Source: Roseospirillum parvum
GTDB lineage: Bacteria > Pseudomonadota > Alphaproteobacteria > Rhodospirillales > Rhodospirillaceae
Direction: 5' to 3'
Length of the DNA stretch: 64,000 nt
NCBI RefSeq assembly: GCF_900100455.1
Contig: NZ_FNCV01000001.1
Coordinates: forward strand, 1 to 64,000
Shown: in pieces, positions 1 through 7,530 of the stretch
Position numbering within the stretch: position 1 is the stretch's first letter
Layout of the letters: every line of letters begins with the position of its first letter
Notes under the pieces: generated by a model
Told to the model about the DNA's origin: nothing
What the model saw: the letters and a program-made list of their open reading frames with translations, nothing else
Database searches by the model: none
Program-made: the position numbers and the translations under genes

Positions 1-1
1 C

Positions 2-73
2 GATATCTGCGACCTCTACACTCCAGACGAATGCTGGAACTACCTCAAGCACGCCGGATATGCGTCAGATTAA
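2..73 (+). CDS. IS630-family transposase, C-terminal fragment (cut by window edge)
   Basis: Only the last 23 codons and the TAA stop are inside the window. They end in a DLYTPDECWNYLKHAGY-like stretch, which resembles the conserved C-terminal end of IS630-type DDE transposases (family consensus near D-L-F-T-P-x-E-C-W-N-Y). The rest of the gene lies upstream of base 1, so intactness cannot be judged. A 61-bp palindrome begins 13 bases after the stop; whether it belongs to the insertion sequence is unknown. Confidence 0.65.
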   Translation, partial: DICDLYTPDECWNYLKHAGYASD

Positions 74-86
74 AGGCTCACCGCTC

Positions 87-147
87 TAGAGCACGTCGCG
101 TTTATCCGGGGTCACAAAGTGACCCCGGATAAACGCGACGTGCTCTA
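87..147. repeat. 61-bp perfect palindrome, AGAGCA...TGCTCT family, copy 1
   Basis: Two 29-base arms (87-115 and 119-147) are exact reverse complements around a 3-base AAA loop. The ends read TAGAGCACGTCGCG and CGCGACGTGCTCTA. A close relative lies at 31624-31684, with changes in both arms that keep pairing. It could be a mobile palindromic repeat or a bidirectional terminator. Confidence 0.9.
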
Positions 148-180
148 AGGACCCCCGCCGGTTCGATGCAGATAGCCGCC

Positions 181-209
181 CCGTCCGAGTCTTGTTCGGA
201 CGGGTTTTT
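181..209 (+). terminator. Rho-independent terminator-like hairpin
   Basis: Stem CCGTCCGA (181-188) pairs with TCGGACGG (196-203), followed by a run of five T at 205-209. In plus orientation it would end transcription arriving from the transposase side. Confidence 0.6.
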
Positions 210-480
210 GGTGCAGGTCGGCTTTGCCGACCTGCGAAACCACCCCCCTCGATCTGCCGCAGGTTTGTTTTCTGGTTCGCAGGCCAGCAAGGCTGGCCTG
301 CACCCACCCCCCTTCTGTCCCTGTCTCAGCCCAGGCGTTCCGCGCCAAGTCAAGGAGGGGGTCCGGGGGACCGCCTTCGGTCCCCCGGTGGGGGCTCGGG
401 GGCGAAGCCCCCGTGTTTGTTGTTCCGCTCGGGGGCGAAGCCCCCGTGTTTGTTGTTCCGCTCGGGGGCGAAGCCCCCGT
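210..480. repeat. GC-rich multi-hairpin intergenic repeat block (block A)
   Basis: No gene is seen here. The stretch is a row of hairpins: 213-235 (GCAGGTCGGC arms), 279-301 (GCAGGCCAGC arms), 363-388 (CCGGGGGACCG arms) and then GGGGGC-GAA-GCCCCC hairpins. Elements 279-412 recur in the same order at 10798-10938 and inverted at 10583-10716. The block ends inside the stop codon of the next gene on the minus strand. Confidence 0.75.
394..480. repeat. 33-bp tandem repeat, 2.6 copies
   Basis: Units start at 394, 427 and 460, exactly 33 bases apart, and are identical over the compared length. Each contains the small hairpin GGGGGC-GAA-GCCCCC followed by GTGTTTGTTGTTCC; the third unit is cut after the hairpin. 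Base 480 also forms part of the stop codon of the minus-strand exporter gene. Confidence 0.9.
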
Positions 481-1379
481 CAGGGCACTTCCGGTGTCCT
501 GCCCCGGCGGATCAGGCGCAATTCCAGGATGATCACGCCGGCCAGCACCAGGGCGCCGCCGAGCAGTTTGCCGGTGCTCAGGGTTTCGCCGAGCAGGGCG
601 ACTCCGGCGCCGACCGAGATGAAGGGGGCGACCAGGGCGAAGGGGGCCACCTGGCTGACCGGGAAGCGTCCCAGCAGCCAGTACCACAGGCCGTAGGCGA
701 CGATGGACGAGCCCAGGCAGATGTAGGCGAGGGCGGCCCAGGTGGTCCACGGGGCGGCCAGGGTGGCGGCGATCTGGCCTTCTTCCAGCAGGAAGGACAG
801 GGCGAGCAGGGGCGGCCAGGCGAGCAGGCTGATCCAGCCGGTGACGGTCAGCGGGTGGAGGTCCCTGAGATGGCGCCCCAGCACGTTGCCCAGGGCCCAG
901 GCGAAGGCGGCCCAGATCAGCAGGGCGAGGAAGCGGGGATCGCTGCCGCCGCCCTCGGCCGGGCCGGCGCTGGCCACCCCGAGCACGGCGGCGCCGACGA
1001 AGGCCAGCCCGATGCCCAGGCCGCGCCGCCAGCCGGGCAGGTCCTTCAGCAGCAGGGCGGCGAGCACGGCGGAGAAGGGCGGGCCGAGCTGGATCATCAC
1101 CGCGCCGACGGCGGCATCGACCTGGCTCAGGCCCCAGAACAGGGCGCCGAAGTGGCCCACCCCCATGATCAGCCCGAGGCCGATCAGCCCTTTCATGCGG
1201 CCGCGCGGCAGGGGCATGAAGGGGACCACCAGCAGCGACACGGCCATGAAGCGCAGGGCCAGGAAGAACAGCGGCGGAATGCTCTCCACCCCGATCTTCA
1301 CGGCGATCATGTTGAAGCCCCAGATGGCGGCCACGGTGAGGGCCAGCACCCGGCGGTCGGACACCCAGGCCGGGGTCAC
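480..1379 (-). CDS. DMT-superfamily (EamA) inner-membrane exporter
   Basis: The 299-residue product is almost entirely hydrophobic, with about ten membrane segments in two EamA-type halves. It starts near LALTVAAIWGFNMIAVK and its second half carries WAAFAWALGNVLGR; these match the drug/metabolite transporter superfamily. Substrate cannot be told from sequence. The start is taken as GTG at 1379, which overlaps the djlA stop (GTGA), so the two genes are probably translationally coupled. The stop codon lies at the edge of the 33-bp repeat array. Confidence 0.85.
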   Translation of the reverse strand: MTPAWVSDRRVLALTVAAIWGFNMIAVKIGVESIPPLFFLALRFMAVSLLVVPFMPLPRGRMKGLIGLGLIMGVGHFGALFWGLSQVDAAVGAVMIQLGPPFSAVLAALLLKDLPGWRRGLGIGLAFVGAAVLGVASAGPAEGGGSDPRFLALLIWAAFAWALGNVLGRHLRDLHPLTVTGWISLLAWPPLLALSFLLEEGQIAATLAAPWTTWAALAYICLGSSIVAYGLWYWLLGRFPVSQVAPFALVAPFISVGAGVALLGETLSTGKLLGGALVLAGVIILELRLIRRGRTPEVP

Positions 1380-2182
1380 TTGAGGCCGCGCTCCTGGGCG
1401 ATGCGGTCGTAGGCGGCGTTGATGGCGGCCATGCGGCTGGTGGCGACCTCGATGAACTCGGGTGGCATGCCCTTGGCGGCCAGCAGGTCGGGGTGGTGTT
1501 CGCGGGTCAGGCGGCGCCAGGCGGCCTTGATCTCCTCGCCGCTGGCCGCGCGGTCGACCCCCAGCACCTGATAGGGGTCGCCTTCGCCGGCCGGGGCGCC
1601 GCCGGCCCGCACGCGGGCGAAATCGCGCGGCGGCAGGCCGAAGATACGGGCCACCTCTTCCAGGAAGGCGATTTCCTCGGGGGCCATTGCGTGGCCATCG
1701 GCCTGGGCGATCATGATCAGCGCCCCGAGCAGGTTTTCCAGCATCTCGGGGCTGTCGCGGAACTCGCGGGCGATGTGGGCGGCGGCGATCTGGTAGCCGT
1801 CGGTGGAGCGCCGGGCGGTGTCCCACAGCCGGCCGATGGTGCTCATCTGCTCGGGCGGGATGTGGAACAGCGACTTGAAGGCGTCGATCTCGGCCCGGGT
1901 GACGGTGCCGTCGGCCTTGGCCATCTTGGCGGCCAGGGTGACCAGGGCGGCGGTGAAGGCGGCCTGACGGGCCTGGGCGCGGGCGTTTTCCAGCTTTTCG
2001 CGCACCCCGCCCAGGCGGCGCCGGCCTTCGCCGGCCACATCGTCGCCGAGGCCGAAGTTGTCGCGGTCGGCCACCGCCATGCGGTCGAAGGCGTGGCCGG
2101 CGGCGACGCCCAGGCCGGCGCCCAGCGGTCCGCCCAGGGCCATTCCGGCGGCCCCGCCGATCAGTTTTCCCCACCAGCCCAT
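1376..2182 (-). CDS. djlA: DjlA-like membrane-anchored J-domain co-chaperone
   Basis: The 268-residue protein has a glycine-rich hydrophobic N-terminus (about 1-30) and a TerB-like helical domain (about 72-185) with acidic metal-site-like stretches at DGTVTRAE (91-98) and ADGHAMAPEE. A C-terminal J domain (about 202-268) carries the HPD tripeptide at 230-232 that stimulates DnaK ATPase. This order is that of DjlA. By family knowledge it recruits DnaK at the inner membrane. The ATG at 2182 gives the expected N-terminal anchor. Confidence 0.88.
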   Translation of the reverse strand: MGWWGKLIGGAAGMALGGPLGAGLGVAAGHAFDRMAVADRDNFGLGDDVAGEGRRRLGGVREKLENARAQARQAAFTAALVTLAAKMAKADGTVTRAEIDAFKSLFHIPPEQMSTIGRLWDTARRSTDGYQIAAAHIAREFRDSPEMLENLLGALIMIAQADGHAMAPEEIAFLEEVARIFGLPPRDFARVRAGGAPAGEGDPYQVLGVDRAASGEEIKAAWRRLTREHHPDLLAAKGMPPEFIEVATSRMAAINAAYDRIAQERGLK

Positions 2183-2290
2183 GGCGTATCGGTCACTCTT
2201 GCTTGCTCGGATGGTGTTCCGGCGACGACGGCCGGTCGGCCGCCAGAGTGCCCCAGACGCGGCGGGAAAGCCAGGGGTATGGTGGGGGGA

Positions 2291-2455
2291 TCAGGGGTCG
2301 GCGGTGCCCATGATGTGGGCCACGGTGTAGCCCAGCCCGGCGACGACGCTGACCAGGGCCAGCACGGCCAGATAGGTTTCGCCGAAGGGGGCCCAGGTGA
2401 ACAGGCCCATCCACAGGCTCCACAGATGGTCTAGAAGCTCGGAGAAATTCAGCAT
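2291..2455 (-). CDS. Small single-pass membrane protein, 54 aa, unknown function
   Basis: A short gene starting at ATG 2455 with a good GGGGAGG ribosome-binding site five to seven bases upstream. The product (MLNFSELLDHLWSLWMGLF start) has a W-rich N-terminal amphipathic stretch and one strong membrane helix, YLAVLALVSVVAGLGYTVA. A longer frame extends upstream but has a proline-rich, non-protein-like N-terminus. It lies about 110 bases upstream of djlA on the same strand. I do not recognise a family. Confidence 0.6.
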   Translation of the reverse strand: MLNFSELLDHLWSLWMGLFTWAPFGETYLAVLALVSVVAGLGYTVAHIMGTADP

Positions 2456-2648
2456 GACCGGTCCTCCCCGTGCGGGTCCCGAAGGTTCCCGGGGGCCGCG
2501 CGACGGGGGGCTTGGGGCCCCGGTTTTGGAGATGGCGCGGTCCGGGTGGGGATTGAACACAAGTTCCTGGGTCGGTTATAGGGGAGGGTGGGCCCAGGCG
2601 ATGTATTCCGGGTCACATAAGTGTTTGTCCCTGAACAGGTAGTGCGTC

Positions 2649-3212
2649 ATGACCAGCCCCGCCCCCGAGGTCGCCATTCCCGCCCCGCCGGTCGACCGGG
2701 CCGGGCTGATGGGTTTCCTCGAGGCCTTGGGCATCGCCGGCCAGACCTTCACCCACCCGCCGGTGAACACGGTCGAGGAAGCGCTGACCCACTGGGCGGC
2801 GATCCCCGGGGTGCACGCCAAGAACCTGTTCCTGAAGGACGCCGGCGGCCAGTTGTGGCTGGTCGTGGTGCCGTTTGCCCGCCGGGTCGACCTGAAGGCC
2901 CTGCCCAGGCAGATCGGCTCGAAGCGGCTGTCGTTCGGGCGCGGCACGCTGCTCGAAGAGGTGCTGGGGGTGCTGCCGGGCTCGGTGACGCCGCTGGCCA
3001 TGATCAACGACGCCGAGGGCCGGGTGAAGCTGGTGCTCGATGCCTGGATGATGGCCCAGCCGCGACTGGCCTTTCATCCACTGGAGAACACCGCCACCGT
3101 CAGCCTGGGCAACGCCGACTTCCGGCGCTTCCTGACCCACCTTGGCCAAAGCTGGCAGGAGGTGGACCTGGGCGGCGACCCCGGCCCCGATTCGGAGACC
3201 CCCGCGCCATGA
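2649..3212 (+). CDS. prdX: Prolyl-tRNA editing protein (YbaK/ProX family)
   Basis: The 187-residue product matches the PrdX/ProX editing domain. Visible family features are HAKNLFLKD near residue 57, the RQIGSKRLSFG stretch, and PGSVTPLAMINDAE. These enzymes hydrolyse mischarged Ala-tRNA(Pro) in trans, a role needed when prolyl-tRNA synthetase lacks its own editing insertion. The stop overlaps the next start (ATGA at 3209-3212), so it is likely co-transcribed with the downstream FAD oxidase, although the two have no obvious joint function. Confidence 0.85.
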   Translation: MTSPAPEVAIPAPPVDRAGLMGFLEALGIAGQTFTHPPVNTVEEALTHWAAIPGVHAKNLFLKDAGGQLWLVVVPFARRVDLKALPRQIGSKRLSFGRGTLLEEVLGVLPGSVTPLAMINDAEGRVKLVLDAWMMAQPRLAFHPLENTATVSLGNADFRRFLTHLGQSWQEVDLGGDPGPDSETPAP

Positions 3213-4612
3213 CCGCCGCGCCCATCACCCGGCCGCGCCGCAGCCCCTCGCCGGCCCTGCTCAAGGCTCTCACGGAGGTGCTCGGAGAGCGCCTGTCCAC
3301 CGGCGCGGCGCTGTGTGAACAGCACGGGCGCGACGAGTCGTGGCACCCGGCGGCACCGCCCGACGCGGTCGCCTTCGCCCGCACCACCGACGAGGTGGCC
3401 CAGGTGGTGCGCCTGTGCGCGGCGGAGAAGGTGCCGGTGATCGCCTTTGGCACCGGCACCTCGCTGGAAGGGCAGGTGGCGGCGCTGGAAGGCGGGGTGT
3501 GCCTGGATCTCTCGGGCATGGACCGGGTGCTGAGCGTCAACCCGGCCGACATGGACGCCACCGTCGAGGCCGGGGTGACCCGCAAGACCCTGAACAGCCA
3601 CCTGCGCGACAGCGGCCTGTTCTTCCCCATCGACCCGGGGGCCGACGCCTCGCTGGGCGGCATGGCGGCGACCCGGGCCAGCGGCACCAACGCGGTGCGC
3701 TACGGCACCATGCGCGACTCGGTGCTCTCGCTGACCGCCGTGATGGCCGACGGGCGGATCATCCGAACCCGGCGCCGGGCCCGCAAATCGGCCGCCGGCT
3801 ACGACCTGACCGGCCTGCTGGTGGGCAGCGAGGGGACGCTCGGCATCATCACCGAGGTCACCGTGCGGCTGGCCGGCATCCCGGAGGCGGTGAGCGCCGC
3901 GGTGTGTCCCTTCCCCAGCCTGAAGGCGGCGGTGGACACGGTGATCGAGACCATCCAGCACGGCGTGCCGGTGGCCCGCATCGAGCTTCTGGACGCCACC
4001 TCGATGCGCGCCGTGAACGCCTATTCCAAGCTGTCGTATGCCGAGGCGCCGACCCTGTTCTTCGAGTTCCACGGCTCGCCGGCCCACGTTGCCGAGCAGG
4101 CCGAGACGGTGAAGGCCCTGGCCGGCGAGCACGGCGGGGCCGACTTCGCGTGGGCCAGTCAGCCGGAAGAGCGCAGCCGGCTGTGGCAGGCCCGGCACGA
4201 CGCCTATTACGCCTCGCTGGCCCTGCGCCCGGGCTCGAAGGGCTGGCCGACCGATGTCTGCGTGCCGATCAGCCGACTGGCCCAGTGCATCACCGAGACC
4301 GAGGCCGACCTCAAGGACTGTTCGGTGCCCTATGCCCTGGTCGGCCACGTGGGCGACGGCAACTTCCATCTGGTCTTCATGGTCGACCCCGAGCGCCCCG
4401 ACGAGGTGACCGAGGTGGAACACTTCAACACCCGCATGGTGGACCGCGCCATCGCGCTGGACGGCACCTGCACCGGCGAGCACGGCATCGGCTATGGCAA
4501 AATGGCTTTCATGGCCGCCGAACACGGCGAGGCGTTGGGCGTGATGGCCGACGTGAAGCGGGCCCTCGACCCCGACAACATCCTCAACCCGGGGAAGATC
4601 GTGCCGGTGTAG
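3209..4612 (+). CDS. FAD-linked 2-hydroxyacid dehydrogenase (GlcD / D-lactate dehydrogenase type)
   Basis: 467 residues. The N-terminal half is a PCMH-type FAD domain, with GTGTSLEGQ (near 90) and DPGADASLGGMAATRASGTNAVRYGTM as the flavin-contacting stretches. The C-terminal half has the family motifs HVGDGNFH and GTCTGEHGIGYGK, ending in DPDNILNPGK. This is the D-lactate dehydrogenase (cytochrome)/glycolate oxidase GlcD family, which passes electrons from a 2-hydroxyacid to the respiratory chain. No glcE or glcF neighbour is present, favouring a stand-alone D-lactate-type enzyme. Substrate is inferred, not proven. Confidence 0.85.
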   Translation: MTAAPITRPRRSPSPALLKALTEVLGERLSTGAALCEQHGRDESWHPAAPPDAVAFARTTDEVAQVVRLCAAEKVPVIAFGTGTSLEGQVAALEGGVCLDLSGMDRVLSVNPADMDATVEAGVTRKTLNSHLRDSGLFFPIDPGADASLGGMAATRASGTNAVRYGTMRDSVLSLTAVMADGRIIRTRRRARKSAAGYDLTGLLVGSEGTLGIITEVTVRLAGIPEAVSAAVCPFPSLKAAVDTVIETIQHGVPVARIELLDATSMRAVNAYSKLSYAEAPTLFFEFHGSPAHVAEQAETVKALAGEHGGADFAWASQPEERSRLWQARHDAYYASLALRPGSKGWPTDVCVPISRLAQCITETEADLKDCSVPYALVGHVGDGNFHLVFMVDPERPDEVTEVEHFNTRMVDRAIALDGTCTGEHGIGYGKMAFMAAEHGEALGVMADVKRALDPDNILNPGKIVPV

Positions 4613-4743
4613 GGGGCCGAGAACGGGGGCGGGCCCGCCACGCCGATGGCGCGCCGCCAAAACGACCCCCGCCTGAGCGCAGACGTGTCCCCGCGTGGGG
4701 GGGGGGAACGCACAGGCCGGTGGTGCGCGGTGCCTCGTTTTCC

Positions 4744-5016
4744 CGGTTCATCCCCGCGTGGGCGGGGAACACATCAGCCGATCCAGCCGGTTCATCTCAA
4801 AGTCCGGTTCATCCTCGCGTGGGCGGGGAACACGGGGTTTTCCACATGAGCAAAGTGACCCGGTTCGGTTCATCCCCGCGTGGGCGGGGAACACTAGCGT
4901 CTCGCCCGGAAGTCCTCGCGGGCCTCCGGTTCATCCCCGCGTGGGCGGGGAACACCCGCGCCTGCGAGTGCCCCAGGTAGCCCGCGACGGTTCATCCCCG
5001 CGTGGGCGGGGAACAC
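4744..5016 (-). CRISPR. Type I-E-like CRISPR array, 5 repeats and 4 spacers
   Basis: Five 29-base repeats start at 4744, 4805, 4866, 4927 and 4988, exactly 61 bases apart, leaving four 32-base spacers. On the plus strand each begins CGGTTCATCCCC and ends GGGGAACAC. The copy at 4805 has one change (CCCC to CCTC). The reverse complement ends in ATGAACCG, the usual type I-E crRNA 5' handle, so the minus strand is probably the transcribed one. A decayed sixth repeat lies at about 4681-4711. No cas genes are in the window. Confidence 0.95.
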
Positions 5017-5110
5017 TCTTCTTGGAGAGCGTTGAGTTTGCTTGGGTTTTCACGATGTCCAAAAGCCACCGAAATGTTCGCTTTTCGTCCCGGGGCGCGT
5101 TGGCCGTTCC
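5017..5110 (-). promoter_or_regulatory. Probable CRISPR leader
   Basis: The roughly 90 bases beside the last repeat are clearly less GC-rich than their surroundings (for example TTGAGTTTGCTTGGGTTTTC). They sit on the side opposite the decayed repeat. By type I-E architecture this is where the leader and promoter for minus-strand transcription should be. Confidence 0.6.
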
Positions 5111-5210
5111 CCTGGAGGCGGTCAGCCCCTTCAGGCTAGCAGCCGCAGGTGTTGGTCGTCCAGGTGGTTTGGCCGCGCGCGGGGCGGGCGCCGCGTCCCC
5201 TGCCCAGCCT

Positions 5211-7277
5211 TCAGGCGGCCACGGCGCCGGGGTCGATCAGGGTCAGGATGTCGCCCATGATGCGGGTCAGATCGAAGTCCTTGGGGGTGTAGACGGCGGC
5301 CACGCCCTTCTGTTTCAACAGCGCGGCGTCGGGCTCGGGGATGATGCCGCCGGCGACCACCGGCAGGCCGGCCAGCCCGGCCTCGGCGAGGCGCGCCACC
5401 ACGTCCGACACCAGCGCCACGTGGGAGCCCGAGAGCACCGACAGCCCGACCACGTCGACCCCTTCCTCCACCGCGGCGGCGACGATCTGGGCCGGGGTCA
5501 GCCTGATCCCCTGGTAGACCACCTCGAAGCCCACGTCGCGGGCCCGCACCGCGATCTGCTCGGCGCCGTTGGAGTGGCCGTCGAGCCCCGGCTTGCCGAC
5601 CAGCATGCGCGGCCGATGGCCCAGGCGGCCAGTCACCGCCTGTAGTTGCCCGCGCACCTCGGCCAGGGCGCTCGGGTCGGGCCCCCGGATGGTGCCGCCG
5701 ACCCCGGTCGGGGCGCGGTATTCGCCCCACACCCGGCGCAGGGTGTCGGCCCATTCGCCGGTGGTCACCCCGGCGTGGGCGCAGGCGATGGAGGGCTCCA
5801 TCAGGTTGGTCCCGGACTCGGCGGCCTCGGCCAGGGCTTTCAGGGTGGCCTCGACCTGGGCCCCGTCGCGCTCGGCCCGCCAGCGCTCGAGCGCCGCGAC
5901 CTGGGCCTGCTCGGCTCCGGGGTCGGGCTTGAGGAAGCTGCCGTCGCCGGCGGTCAGCGGCGAGGGCGCGGCCTCGGTGAAGCGGTTGACCCCGACCACC
6001 ACCTGCTCGCCGCTTTCGATGGCCGCCACCCGGCGGGCGTTGGCGCGCACCAGTTGGCTCTTGAGGTAGCCGCTTTCCACGGCGGCGACGGCGCCCCCCA
6101 TGCCCTCGATGCGGGTCAGCTCGGCCCGCGCCTCGGCCTTCAGCGCCTCGACCCGCTCGGTGATGACGTGGCTGCCCTCGAAGATGTCGCCGAACTCCAG
6201 AAGGTCGGTCTCGTAGGCGACGATCTGTTGCAGGCGCAGCGACCACTGCTGGTCCCACGGCCGGGGCAGGCCCAGGGCCTCGTTCCAGGCGGGAAGCTGC
6301 ACCGCGCGGGCCCGGGCATCGCGCGACAGGGTGACGGCGAGCATCTCAAGGAGAATGCGATAGACGTTGTTCTCCGGCTGCTGCTCGGTCAGGCCCAGGC
6401 TGTTGACCTGCACGCCATAGCGGAAGCGGCGCAATTTGGCATCGTCGATGCCGTAGCGCTCCTGGCAGATCTCGTCCCACAACTGGGTGAAGGCGCGCAT
6501 CTTGCACAGCTCGGTCAGGAAGCGGATGCCGGCGTTGACGAAAAAGCTGATCCGCCCGACCACCTTGGGGAAGTCCTCGGGGGGCACCTGCCCGCCGTCC
6601 CTGACCTGATCGAGCACCGCGATGGCGGTGGCCAGGGCGAACGCCAGCTCCTGCTCGGGCGTCGCCCCGGCCTCCTGCAGGTGGTAGGAGCAGACATTCA
6701 TCGGGTTCCAGCGCGGCATCTCCTTATAGGTGAAGCTGACCACGTCCTCGATCAGGCGCATCGAGGGGGCGGGCGGGAAGATGTGGGTGCCGCGCGACAG
6801 GTATTCCTTGATGATGTCGTTCTGGGTGGTTCCGGCCAGGGCCTTCCTGGGGGCGCCCTGGCGCTCCGCCACCGCCACGTAGAGGGCCAGCATCCACGCC
6901 GCCGGGGCGTTGATGGTCATCGAGGTGTTCATCTCGCCCAGGGGAATGCCCTCGAACAGCGCTTCCATGTCGCCGATGTGGCTGACCGGCACCCCGACCT
7001 TGCCCACCTCGCCCCGGGCCAGCACGTGATCGGAATCGTAGCCGGTCTGGGTGGGCAGATCGAACGCCACCGACAGCCCGGTCTGGCCCCGCGCCAGGTT
7101 GGTGCGGAACAGCCGGTTGGTCTCCACCGCCGAGGAGTGCCCCGAATAGGTGCGGAACAGCCAGGGCCTGTCGCGCTGCGGCGCGACTTGGGAAGGCGGT
7201 TCGCGCTCGGGCGCGACTTGGGGGGACGGTTCGCGCTGCGGTGCGGCGGAGTCGGCGGGCGGGGTTTGGGGGCTCAT
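5211..7277 (-). CDS. ecm: Ethylmalonyl-CoA mutase (coenzyme B12-dependent)
   Basis: 688 residues in one chain: an N-terminal methylmalonyl-CoA-mutase-type barrel (from about 50) and a C-terminal B12-binding domain carrying GLDGHSNGAEQIA, the cobalamin-ligating D-x-H-x-x-G variant. Single-chain size, the GHSNGAEQ signature and divergence from ccr identify ethylmalonyl-CoA mutase, which converts (2R)-ethylmalonyl-CoA to methylsuccinyl-CoA. The start is ATG 7277, preceded by AGGAGA at good spacing; an upstream extension to 7388 lacks one. The first 40 residues contain QVAPxRE repeats encoded by a 30-bp tandem repeat. Confidence 0.92.
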   Translation of the reverse strand: MSPQTPPADSAAPQREPSPQVAPEREPPSQVAPQRDRPWLFRTYSGHSSAVETNRLFRTNLARGQTGLSVAFDLPTQTGYDSDHVLARGEVGKVGVPVSHIGDMEALFEGIPLGEMNTSMTINAPAAWMLALYVAVAERQGAPRKALAGTTQNDIIKEYLSRGTHIFPPAPSMRLIEDVVSFTYKEMPRWNPMNVCSYHLQEAGATPEQELAFALATAIAVLDQVRDGGQVPPEDFPKVVGRISFFVNAGIRFLTELCKMRAFTQLWDEICQERYGIDDAKLRRFRYGVQVNSLGLTEQQPENNVYRILLEMLAVTLSRDARARAVQLPAWNEALGLPRPWDQQWSLRLQQIVAYETDLLEFGDIFEGSHVITERVEALKAEARAELTRIEGMGGAVAAVESGYLKSQLVRANARRVAAIESGEQVVVGVNRFTEAAPSPLTAGDGSFLKPDPGAEQAQVAALERWRAERDGAQVEATLKALAEAAESGTNLMEPSIACAHAGVTTGEWADTLRRVWGEYRAPTGVGGTIRGPDPSALAEVRGQLQAVTGRLGHRPRMLVGKPGLDGHSNGAEQIAVRARDVGFEVVYQGIRLTPAQIVAAAVEEGVDVVGLSVLSGSHVALVSDVVARLAEAGLAGLPVVAGGIIPEPDAALLKQKGVAAVYTPKDFDLTRIMGDILTLIDPGAVAA
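7171..7245. repeat. 30-bp tandem repeat inside the ecm 5' end
   Basis: Units 7171-7200 and 7201-7230 are near identical and a third, partial unit runs to about 7245. All begin TCGCGCT and share GCGCGACTTGGG. Being a multiple of three, the repeat keeps frame and encodes successive PQ/PEREPPSQVA-like segments before the catalytic domain. Confidence 0.85.
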
Positions 7278-7530
7278 CGGGCGATCTCCTGGCGGGGCGA
7301 AACGGGAAGCGAGCGGCTCGGCAGCGGCATCAGCGCACGAAAGTTTCCATGAATGGCAAGCACAAGCAACATTGCGTAATTTGTGCATTGCGAAAGGCAG
7401 ACTTTCAAGCTAAACCTTTCCCTCATGAAAGACCACCCGGGCGACACTCCTGGCGGCCACCACAGCCAGCCAGGGTGGCCGAAAAACCGGGGAACGCCGC
7501 CACACCAGGCCAGGGAAGGAGCCCCCACCA
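7278..7530. promoter_or_regulatory. Divergent ecm / ccr control region
   Basis: This 253-base gap separates two divergent ethylmalonyl-CoA pathway genes and contains an AT-richer patch at about 7345-7430. CATTGCG occurs twice in the same direction (7370-7376 and 7386-7392), 16 bases apart. A candidate sigma-70 promoter toward ccr is TTGCGA (7388-7393), 17 bases, TAAACC (7411-7416), overlapping the second repeat. That arrangement would suit an operator for a fatty-acyl or acetate regulator, but this is inference. Confidence 0.45.

Noticed and set aside
4613-5210. Possible small cas remnants around the CRISPR array
   Set aside because: Frames here consist only of translated repeats; no Cas1, Cas2 or Cascade-like segment is visible.
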